The position numbers and the translations under genes were made by a program. A stretch of DNA of 9,743 bases. It comes from an uncultured Synechococcus sp. (lineage in GTDB: Bacteria > Cyanobacteriota > Cyanobacteriia > PCC-6307 > Cyanobiaceae). The stretch's first letter is position 1. Each line of letters starts with the position of its first letter. The stretch spans positions 1-9,743 of the forward strand of contig CALGVO010000081.1 of NCBI GenBank assembly GCA_937930135.1, in the 5' to 3' direction. A model generated the notes under the pieces. It ran no database searches, was not told the DNA's origin, and was given only the letters and a program-made list of their open reading frames with translations. Below are positions 1 to 5,956 of the stretch, one piece after another.

Positions 1-374
1 TCAGCGGACTCACCCTCGGAGCCGATCCGCTGGTGAGCTGCGTGGCGATGGCCGCGGCCCAGCAGGGACGCGATCTCGACGCCCTGATCGTGCGCAAGGA
101 AGCCAAGGGCCATGGCACCGGTGCCTGGCTGGAGGGGCCCCTGCCAGCAGCCGGCGCCAGGGTGACCGTGCTCGAAGACGTGGTCACCACCGGCGGCTCC
201 TCGATCAAGGCGGTGACCCAACTGCGAGAGGCGGGCTATCAGGTGCGTCGGGTGGTGACGATCGTCGACCGGGAGGAAGGGGGCGCCGCCGCCATGACCG
301 CCGCCGAACTGGAGTTGGTGAGCCTGTTTCGACTCAGCGAGGTGGCAGCCCGCGCCCAGGAGCTGGCGGCATGA
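1..374 (+). CDS. pyrE: Orotate phosphoribosyltransferase, 3' part (5' end outside window)
   Basis: Transfers the phosphoribosyl group of PRPP to orotate to make orotidine 5'-phosphate, the fifth step of de novo pyrimidine synthesis, in the cytoplasm. The reading frame is open from the first bases, with codons beginning at position 3, so this is the C-terminal portion only. Visible hallmarks are the GADPL segment at about 21-32, the flexible catalytic loop RKEAKGHGTG at 93-122 and the PRPP-binding motif VLEDVVTTGGSS at 168-203, which has the acidic pair (E-D) followed by TTGGS. The GTG at 33 falls inside the conserved GADPLV segment and is an internal valine, not a start. The TGA stop overlaps the ATG of the next gene (ATGA at 371-374), implying translational coupling with ygfZ. 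Family identity is secure; the missing N-terminus cannot be judged. Confidence 0.95.
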   Translation, partial: SGLTLGADPLVSCVAMAAAQQGRDLDALIVRKEAKGHGTGAWLEGPLPAAGARVTVLEDVVTTGGSSIKAVTQLREAGYQVRRVVTIVDREEGGAAAMTAAELELVSLFRLSEVAARAQELAA

Positions 375-1222
375 CGGCACCAACCACTGACGCGTTGCTC
401 TGGGATGCCACCTTTCCCCTGCTGCGCCTGCAGGGCGGTGGCGCCCGCGACTTCCTGCATGGGCAGACCAGCGCCGACCTGCAGCAGGCCGCCGACCATG
501 CCCTGATCCGCAGCTGCTGGCTGACGGCCACCGGACGGGTGCAGGCATTGCTGGAGGTGCGTCTCGATGACGAGGGCGCCGATGTGCTGGTGCTGAGCGG
601 AGACGCGGCAGCGCTGGCCAGCGGCTTTGATCGGGTGATCTTCCCGGCCGATCGGGTGCGCCTGTTGCCGCTGGCGCAGCAACGACGGCTTCAGCGCCTG
701 CATTCCACAACCGCAGAGCCTGCCCGGCGTGATGACGTGCTCTGGTGCCACGACGGTGTCGTTCCGGCGACATGGGAAGCGCTGCCGAGGGCCGAGGGCC
801 GCACCCTTGAGGCCTGGAGGCTGCGGGTTGGTTGGCCATGCCACCCCACCGAACTCAACGGAGACACCAATCCGCTGGAACTGGGGCTGGGCGACTGGTT
901 GAGCCTGAGCAAGGGTTGCTACCTGGGGCAGGAAACCATCGCCAAGCTGACGGCACGTGATGGCGTCAAGCAAAAACTGCGCTACTGGCAGCTGGTCGAT
1001 GCCCCCATCGACTTGACGATCGAACCGGGCACCCCCCTGCGTCTCAACAACGAACGGGCAGGGCTGATCACCTCAGCACTGCACACCCAAGGCGTCTGGC
1101 AAGGCCTGGCCCTGGTGCGTCGAGCCGCCCTGGAAGCTCCGCAGCTGCAGCTGGTCGGCGAGGGGCTCACGCTTCAGATCTCACCACCAACGGGGTTCCG
1201 CGACCTGACGGAATCGTCCTGA
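371..1222 (+). CDS. ygfZ: Folate-binding YgfZ/GcvT-like protein (Fe-S cluster maintenance)
   Basis: A 283-residue protein of the YgfZ/COG0354 branch of the GcvT superfamily. Characterised relatives bind tetrahydrofolate and help assemble or repair certain Fe-S enzymes in the cytoplasm. The diagnostic signature K-G-C-Y-x-G-Q-E is complete at residues 181-188 (KGCYLGQE) and contains the conserved cysteine C183. It is preceded by a GLGDWLSLS stretch and followed by a TARDG segment typical of the family. The N-terminal LLRLQGGGARDFLHGQTSADL matches the usual family opening (DFLhGQ.T.D). The ATG overlaps the pyrE stop (ATGA), so the pair is probably one transcript. The 3' end overlaps the convergent nuclease gene by 49 bp. 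Cyanobacterial members are commonly annotated simply as aminomethyltransferase-like or glycine cleavage T-like, but the KGCY motif favours YgfZ over true GcvT. Confidence 0.92.
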   Translation: MTAPTTDALLWDATFPLLRLQGGGARDFLHGQTSADLQQAADHALIRSCWLTATGRVQALLEVRLDDEGADVLVLSGDAAALASGFDRVIFPADRVRLLPLAQQRRLQRLHSTTAEPARRDDVLWCHDGVVPATWEALPRAEGRTLEAWRLRVGWPCHPTELNGDTNPLELGLGDWLSLSKGCYLGQETIAKLTARDGVKQKLRYWQLVDAPIDLTIEPGTPLRLNNERAGLITSALHTQGVWQGLALVRRAALEAPQLQLVGEGLTLQISPPTGFRDLTESS

Positions 1223-2703
1223 ATCAGCAGGCTGTCTTGATCTGACAGCCATTGCGCTACGGCCCAGGTGGCCAGGTTGTCGTCATGGTTGTAGGTAAAG
1301 ATCCAGCGCAGCGCCTGCACGTGACCGCGGTCCTGGCGACCGGAGCCGCGCCACTGCCGCCACCAGAGCAGGGCCCGCGCCCCATCCACCCCCGGCTGCC
1401 GCCAGCGGAATCCCCGCCAGGCCGCCACCGTTTTGAGGCCATAGCTGTTCAGCGGCAGGCGCCAGTGGCGGCGCACACGTTCATGCACGTCCACCATCCG
1501 CGCCCGGATGGCGGCCTGCCCTGCCTCCCCCACCCCCTGACGCTGGGCCATCCGCCTCAAGGCCAGGGATTCGGTTTCGCCGTAATGGAGCACGGGCCAG
1601 TCGCCGTAACGATCGAGCAGGCGCTCGAGCCGCCGCCAGCAGGGCCACTCCCCCTGCTCCTGAAGCGTCAGCAGCGGGTGATAACGCGCCTGCTTCAGTG
1701 CCCAGCCGCCGGCGGGATCGCGGGGAAGCCGCAGAAAACCATGCAGAAAGTCATCGCGGGCATCGGGATCCGATTCGATGTCGTAAAGCAGCACTCCGGG
1801 GGCGTGGGTCAGCTCCGGCAACGCGGGCCGGGGATCCAGGCGTTCCACCCGTCCGTCCCGCTGGGCCCGGGCCTGGGCCACGAGGGGCTGAGCCATCGCT
1901 CCATGCTGCTCGCCGTAGCGCTCCAACCGAGTCGCGAGCTGCTGCGGGTCAGCAGCCGCCAGATCGGCGAGCGCGGCGAACCCAAGCTCCTGCAACATCT
2001 CCCGACGCTTGGCACCGATGCCGCTCACCTCGCTGAGGTGCCCCTGCTCTGCCGCCTCCCGATTGCAGACGCCACGCCAGCTGCACAGCGTGCATTTGCG
2101 CCGATCCGCCGCCAGGGGCGGCGAGGCATCCCGTTGCAGATCCTGCGCCAGCTTGCGGAGGGCCTCATCCAACTGACTCTGCAGGCCATGGCTGAGGGCC
2201 ACACGCTCGGTCTCCAGGCGGCGCCCGGCGCCGGCCACCGCCAACGCCTCCGGAACGGCCGCCGCTTGAAGAGGAGCCAGCAACCGCCCGGCCAAAGCCA
2301 GAGGCAGCCGATGCTCGCGGGTCAGGCGACGCCCCTGGCGCGCCAGCACTGGCCGGTAGGTGAAACCGCCCCAGCGACTCTGGCCCGGCACCCGCTGCAG
2401 CAGGGCCGGGTGGCACTCGAGCGACCAGCCCTGCGGCCCCTGACCGCGCAGGCGCACCCCCACCACAGAGGCCGCGCCCGCTTCCATCGCCCGCAGACCG
2501 TGGCGTGGTTTCTCCGGAAACAGGGCCACGAAACAGCGCTGCTGATCATCGAGCTGAAGGGTGCGATGGGCCGTATAACGACGATCGGCGGAATCGCCGT
2601 ACCGATCGAGCCAGGCGCGACGCCGGCAGCGCAACCAGCTGCGCAGCAGGCGATCGCTCAGCACCCGCCCTTCGGGCTTGTCAGCAGCAGGGGTGTCACC
2701 CAT
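1174..2703 (-). CDS. TM0106-family RecB-like putative nuclease with RNase H-like C-terminal domain
   Basis: A 509-residue protein, close to the usual size of TM0106-type proteins. Three parts are visible. Residues 1-215 form a RecB/Cas4-like module with four cysteines in the Fe-S pattern of that fold: C26 in LRCRRRAWLD, then C204-x2-C207-x5-C213. Residues 222-265 form a helix-hairpin-helix-like DNA-binding segment (SEVSGIGAKRREMLQELGF). Residues 300-485 form an RNase H-like domain with YDIES (D308, E310), HYGETE (373-378) and Y471-NHD-D475, resembling DEDD exonuclease motifs I-III. The D...ExK/DTK catalytic signature expected in the N-terminal module is not apparent, so nuclease activity, if any, may reside in the C-terminal domain. 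The chosen ATG precedes the conserved LSDRLLRSWLRC opening. It is divergent from the phosphohexomutase and convergent with ygfZ. The biological role is unknown; DNA processing or repair is a family-level guess. Confidence 0.8.
   Translation of the reverse strand: MGDTPAADKPEGRVLSDRLLRSWLRCRRRAWLDRYGDSADRRYTAHRTLQLDDQQRCFVALFPEKPRHGLRAMEAGAASVVGVRLRGQGPQGWSLECHPALLQRVPGQSRWGGFTYRPVLARQGRRLTREHRLPLALAGRLLAPLQAAAVPEALAVAGAGRRLETERVALSHGLQSQLDEALRKLAQDLQRDASPPLAADRRKCTLCSWRGVCNREAAEQGHLSEVSGIGAKRREMLQELGFAALADLAAADPQQLATRLERYGEQHGAMAQPLVAQARAQRDGRVERLDPRPALPELTHAPGVLLYDIESDPDARDDFLHGFLRLPRDPAGGWALKQARYHPLLTLQEQGEWPCWRRLERLLDRYGDWPVLHYGETESLALRRMAQRQGVGEAGQAAIRARMVDVHERVRRHWRLPLNSYGLKTVAAWRGFRWRQPGVDGARALLWWRQWRGSGRQDRGHVQALRWIFTYNHDDNLATWAVAQWLSDQDSLLIQDDSVRSRNPVGGEI
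1230..1250 (+). terminator. Perfect 7-bp stem-loop just after ygfZ (possible terminator)
   Basis: GGCTGTC (1230-1236), a 7-nt loop and GACAGCC (1244-1250) form a perfect hairpin beginning 8 nt after the ygfZ stop. No U-tract follows, so it is not a textbook intrinsic terminator. It also lies inside the 3' coding end of the convergent nuclease gene. It could limit read-through from pyrE-ygfZ or protect mRNA 3' ends, or be coincidental. Confidence 0.35.
2650..2657. repeat. HIP1 octamer GCGATCGC
   Basis: Perfect copy of the cyanobacterial highly iterated palindrome, inside the nuclease gene near its 5' end. It supports a cyanobacterial origin only weakly, because the window is GC-rich. Confidence 0.5.
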
Positions 2704-2767
2704 GGAGCGACGTTACGGCGGCCAGCTGCTAAATCCCTGTTCAAAGACTCCCTGTCATCAGCAGCCC
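2704..2767. promoter_or_regulatory. Divergent intergenic region between nuclease and phosphohexomutase genes
   Basis: This 64-bp stretch separates the two divergent start codons and must hold the promoters of both genes unless they start inside the neighbouring coding sequence. The only AT-rich patch is CTAAAT at 2729-2734, a weak -10 candidate for the plus-strand gene; no convincing -35 element is seen on either strand. It contains the words CCTGT (2736-2740) and CCTGTCA (2751-2757), spaced 15 bp start to start, which recur in the gap before 4919. Confidence 0.35.
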
Positions 2768-4237
2768 ATGGCCTCCGCTCCCCTGCCTCTGGCTGCTGCT
2801 CCGATCAAGTTCGGCACCGATGGCTGGCGCGGCATCCTCGGCGTGGACATCACCGTGGAACGCCTGTTGCCGGTAGCGGCCGCCTCGGCACAGGAACTCG
2901 CCGCCCGGGCGCCCGAAGGCTTGCGCAGCCGCACTGTGGTGATCGGCTACGACCGCCGCTTTCTCGCCCCGGAGCTGGCAGAAGCCATCGCCGCCGCCGT
3001 CCGCGGCTGCGGCCTCGAGCCCCTGCTCACCGACACCCCTGTTCCAACACCGGCCTGCAGCTGGGCGGTGGTCCAGCGCCAGGCCCTCGGCGCCCTGGTG
3101 ATCACCGCCAGCCACAACCCACCCGAGTGGCTGGGGCTGAAAATCAAAGGTCCGTTCGGCGGCTCCGTGGAAGGGGATTTCACGGCGGCCGTGGAAGAGC
3201 GTCTGCGCGCCGGTGGCATCACCCCACCCGTTGCGGGAGACCCCCCCCGATTCGACGGGCGAGGCGAGCATCTCGACGGGCTGCGCCGCAAGCTGGATCT
3301 GCCCGCCCTCTGTCGCGGCCTGGAGGCGATGAACCTGCGCGTGATCGTGGATCCGATGCATGGTTCGGCAGCAGGCTGCGTGGCTGAACTGCTCGGCGAT
3401 GGGGTCGGTGATCGTGGGCTTGTGCAGGAAATCCGCAGTCAGCGCGATCCCCTCTTCGGAGGTCACCCACCCGAGCCACTCGCTCCATACCTGGGCGAGC
3501 TGATCGCCGCGGTGAAGGAGGCCGCCACTGAGGGCCAGAGCGCCGTTGGCCTGGTCTTCGATGGCGACGGTGATCGCATCGCCGCCGTGGATGAAGAGGG
3601 GCGGTTCTGCAGCACCCAGCAGCTGATGCCGTTGCTCATTGATCACCTGGCCCGAGCCCGGCAATTGCCGGGCTGTGTGGTGAAGACGGTGAGCGGTTCC
3701 GATCTGATGCGCCTGGTGGCCGACGACCTGGGCCGGGAGGTGCGCGAACTGCCCGTGGGGTTCAAATACATCGCCGCCGAGATGCTGGCCGATGAGGTGC
3801 TGATCGGTGGAGAGGAATCCGGAGGCGTGGGCTTCGGGATGCATCTGCCGGAACGGGATGCGCTGTTCGCAGCCCTGCTGGTGCTCGAGGCCCTGGTGGA
3901 AGGTGGCCAGCCCCTGGGCGCAAGAATCCATGCCCTTCAGCAGCGCTGTGGCGGCGCCAGCCACTACGACCGACTCGATCTGCGCCTGGCCGACATGGAC
4001 TGCCGCCGGCGTCTGGAGACCCTGCTGGCAGAAGAACCGCCGCAGGAGGTGGCGGGAGCTCCCGTTCAGGAGGTGATCCGCACCGATGGGGTGAAGCTGC
4101 GACTGGGGCCGAGTCATTGGTTGATGCTGCGCTTCTCGGGCACCGAACCCTTGCTGCGCCTCTATTGCGAAGGCCCCGATGAAGCACGGGTGGCCGCGGT
4201 GCTCGCTTGGGCCCGCGCCTTGGCGACGGCGGTTTGA
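2768..4237 (+). CDS. Phosphoglucomutase/phosphomannomutase family protein (alpha-D-phosphohexomutase)
   Basis: A 489-residue alpha-D-phosphohexomutase that interconverts hexose 1- and 6-phosphates through a phosphoserine. All four motifs are intact: the N-terminal FGTDGWRGI segment; the catalytic loop TASHNP with phosphoserine S115; the Mg2+ loop DGDGDR at 265-270; the sugar-binding GGEESGG at 347-353; and the phosphate-binding SGTEP at 457-461. The E-S pair in GGEESGG resembles glucose-phosphate mutases more than GlmM (usually GEQSGH), so a phosphoglucomutase role in glycogen or sugar-nucleotide metabolism is the best guess; mannose-phosphate specificity is possible. The frame is open further upstream, with ATGs at 2678 and 2702, but those would overlap the divergent nuclease gene. 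The ATG at 2768 gives the family's short N-terminus before KFGTDGWRG. No strong Shine-Dalgarno is visible. It lies 5 bp upstream of rdgB, so the two are probably co-transcribed. Confidence 0.9.
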   Translation: MASAPLPLAAAPIKFGTDGWRGILGVDITVERLLPVAAASAQELAARAPEGLRSRTVVIGYDRRFLAPELAEAIAAAVRGCGLEPLLTDTPVPTPACSWAVVQRQALGALVITASHNPPEWLGLKIKGPFGGSVEGDFTAAVEERLRAGGITPPVAGDPPRFDGRGEHLDGLRRKLDLPALCRGLEAMNLRVIVDPMHGSAAGCVAELLGDGVGDRGLVQEIRSQRDPLFGGHPPEPLAPYLGELIAAVKEAATEGQSAVGLVFDGDGDRIAAVDEEGRFCSTQQLMPLLIDHLARARQLPGCVVKTVSGSDLMRLVADDLGREVRELPVGFKYIAAEMLADEVLIGGEESGGVGFGMHLPERDALFAALLVLEALVEGGQPLGARIHALQQRCGGASHYDRLDLRLADMDCRRRLETLLAEEPPQEVAGAPVQEVIRTDGVKLRLGPSHWLMLRFSGTEPLLRLYCEGPDEARVAAVLAWARALATAV

Positions 4238-4242
4238 TCACG

Positions 4243-4830
4243 ATGCACCAGCGCACCTTGGTGATCGCCAGCGGCAATGCCGGCAAGATCCGCGAATTCG
4301 CCCGCCTGCTCAGCGCAGTACCACTGGAGGTGAAGCCCCAACCCGAGGGTCTGGACGTGGAGGAAAGCGGCTCCACCTTTGCCGCCAATGCCCGCCTGAA
4401 GGCCTGTGCTGTGGCAGCCGCCACAGGCGCATGGGCGCTGGCGGATGATTCCGGGCTCAGCGTGGACGCGCTGCAGGGAGCTCCAGGCGTGTTCTCCGCC
4501 CGTTATGCAGCCACGGATCCAGAGCGGATCGCTCGTTTGCTGCAGGAACTGGGAGACAACCCGAACCGTGACGCCCACTTCAGTGCGGCCCTCTGCATCG
4601 CCGCCCCGGATGGGAGCGTGCTGGCGGAGGTGGAAGGGCAGTGCCACGGCCTGATCACGACCGCCCCCAGGGGCGACCAGGGCTTCGGCTACGACCCGAT
4701 CTTTGAAGTGGCCAACACCGGGCTGACCTTTGCCGAGATGAGCCTGGAGGAGAAGAAACAGCACGGACACCGCGGCCGAGCCTTCGCCCTCCTCGAGCCC
4801 CAGCTGCAGCAACTTCTCCAGCAGAGTTGA
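4243..4830 (+). CDS. rdgB: XTP/dITP diphosphatase (Ham1/RdgB family)
   Basis: Hydrolyses non-canonical purine nucleoside triphosphates (dITP, XTP, ITP) to monophosphates and pyrophosphate, keeping them out of DNA and RNA. The 195-residue length is typical. Motifs in order are the N-terminal VIASGNAGKIREFARLL, ESGSTFAANARLKA, the catalytic and metal-binding ADDSGLSVDALQGAPGVFSARYA region (in two parts), GFGYDPIF, and the C-terminal KKQHGHRGRAF. The last usually reads SHR; here the serine is glycine while His and Arg, which contact the base, are kept. An upstream in-frame ATG at 4207 would overlap the phosphohexomutase; the ATG at 4243 starts right at the conserved strand and leaves a 5-bp gap, so it is preferred. 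The gene probably forms a two-gene unit with its upstream neighbour. Confidence 0.93.
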   Translation: MHQRTLVIASGNAGKIREFARLLSAVPLEVKPQPEGLDVEESGSTFAANARLKACAVAAATGAWALADDSGLSVDALQGAPGVFSARYAATDPERIARLLQELGDNPNRDAHFSAALCIAAPDGSVLAEVEGQCHGLITTAPRGDQGFGYDPIFEVANTGLTFAEMSLEEKKQHGHRGRAFALLEPQLQQLLQQS

Positions 4831-4918
4831 GGCCTTCAGGGATCAGCGCAGCGTGTTCTCTGTCACGAAGCCCTGACAGGCCCACCCTGTACGGTGCAAC
4901 CTGTCGCTGACGAGGTCC
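4831..4918 (+). promoter_or_regulatory. Intergenic region upstream of the four-gene cluster, with inverted repeats
   Basis: This is the longest non-coding gap in the window (88 bp) and probably carries the control region of the cluster that follows. It holds CTGTCA-N8-TGACAG (4860-4865 and 4874-4879), a perfect 6-bp inverted repeat; ACAGG-N5-CCTGT (4876-4880 and 4886-4890); and a further CCTGTC at 4900-4905. GACAGG (4875-4880) also pairs with CCTGTC (4900-4905). This looks more like a regulator-binding site than a terminator, since no T-tract follows. No convincing -35/-10 pair was recognised. A GAGG at 4912-4915 lies only 3 nt before the ATG at 4919, a short spacing for a ribosome binding site. 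Confidence 0.45.
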
Positions 4919-5956
4919 ATGGCCATTGCCATGACCACGGGTTACAGCGCACAGACCGAAGGCGCACGTCTCTGCATCGATGCCGCTTCCGACTGGGCCT
5001 TGACTTGTGTTGAACAACTTCCCCACCAGAACCACCACGTTCTGATCGATTACGGCGCTGCCGATGGCGGCACCGCCGTTGGCCTCTGGAACCAGGTGCT
5101 CGATCACCTCCACACCCGCCAGCCCCACGCCCATCTGACGCTGATCGGCAACGATCTGCCCAGTAATGACAACGTCGCCCTGGCGGCGAATCTGGCGCTC
5201 CAGATCCCCAGGCCACCCCAGCCCACCGTGCTGGTGAGCGCGCGCAGCTTCTACGAACCCTCGGTGGCGCCGAACAGCGTGAGCTTCGGCTTCTCAGCTA
5301 CCGCCATGCATTGGCTGAGCGCATCCCCCGGCCCGCTGCCGCACCACACCCACGTGCTCGCGTCCGGTGATGCCGAGGCGATGGAACGCTTCACCGCCCA
5401 GGCGCTGAAGGACTGGACGGCGATCCTCGAGCTGCGCAGCCTCGAATTGCTACCGGGCGGCAGGCTGCTGACGGTGAACCTCTCCCGCGACTCGGAGGGC
5501 CGCTATCTCGGGCACAACGGTGGCGAAACGCGCAACGTCCACGACGAGCTGCACCGGATCTGGCGGGACCTCGCCGATGAGGGGGTGATCAGCGAGGAGC
5601 AGTACCGCAACGGCACGATCCTGAACTTCTACAAGTCGCCCGAGGAGTTCATGGCGCCGCTGAAGGATGCCAGCTCGGCCCCGTATCGCAACGGCCTGCG
5701 CCTGGTGGATGAACGCACCGTGCACGTGCGCTGCCCTTACCGACAGCGCTGGAACACGGACGGCGACACCGCCGCCTTCGCCGCCGGCCTGATGGCCACG
5801 ATCCGCAGCTGGAGCCGGCACAGCTTCGCCAGCGCCGCTGGAGATGCCGCAGCCGACGCGGTGTATCAGCGCCTGGAACAACGCATTGCCGACGCCCCGA
5901 GCGAGTGGAGCCTGGATTACGTGGAGCACCACCAGATGATGGAGAAGCTGGCCTGA
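4919..5956 (+). CDS. SABATH-type SAM-dependent carboxyl methyltransferase
   Basis: A 345-residue member of the family (PF03492) whose plant enzymes transfer methyl from S-adenosylmethionine to carboxyl groups of salicylate, benzoate, jasmonate, indole-acetate or gibberellins. The SAM-binding motifs are clear: LIDYGAADGG at 42-51 (D44), NDLPSND at 78-84 (D79), SFY at 110-112, and the substrate-side SATAMHWLS at 126-134 (W132). GGRLLTVNL and the ISEEQY...FYKSPEEF block match the C-terminal half of the family. D79-to-S110 (31) and S110-to-W132 (22) spacings equal those I recall between D98, S129 and W151 of Clarkia salicylate methyltransferase. The start is uncertain: ATG 4919 follows GAGG closely, and ATG 4931 (MTTGYSAQ) is possible. 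The stop overlaps the next start (TGATG), implying coupling. The substrate is unknown; a small carboxylate, perhaps amino-acid-derived, is inferred from context. Confidence 0.85.
   Translation: MAIAMTTGYSAQTEGARLCIDAASDWALTCVEQLPHQNHHVLIDYGAADGGTAVGLWNQVLDHLHTRQPHAHLTLIGNDLPSNDNVALAANLALQIPRPPQPTVLVSARSFYEPSVAPNSVSFGFSATAMHWLSASPGPLPHHTHVLASGDAEAMERFTAQALKDWTAILELRSLELLPGGRLLTVNLSRDSEGRYLGHNGGETRNVHDELHRIWRDLADEGVISEEQYRNGTILNFYKSPEEFMAPLKDASSAPYRNGLRLVDERTVHVRCPYRQRWNTDGDTAAFAAGLMATIRSWSRHSFASAAGDAAADAVYQRLEQRIADAPSEWSLDYVEHHQMMEKLA

Noticed and set aside
2678..2767. Upstream ATGs (2678, 2702) as starts of the phosphohexomutase
   Set aside because: They would overlap the divergent nuclease start and add about 30 residues with no family similarity; ATG 2768 fits the family N-terminus.
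1252..3387. 711-codon open frame on the plus strand
   Set aside because: It lies antisense to the nuclease gene and then runs out of frame through the phosphohexomutase. Its product is Pro/Arg/Gln/His-rich with no recognisable motif, as expected of a GC-rich shadow frame.
2741..4117. 458-codon open frame on the minus strand
   Set aside because: It is antisense to the phosphohexomutase, whose four catalytic motifs are intact; the antisense product shows no family features.
4831..4918. Intrinsic terminator after rdgB
   Set aside because: The inverted repeats in the gap have short stems and no following T-tract; an operator explanation fits better.
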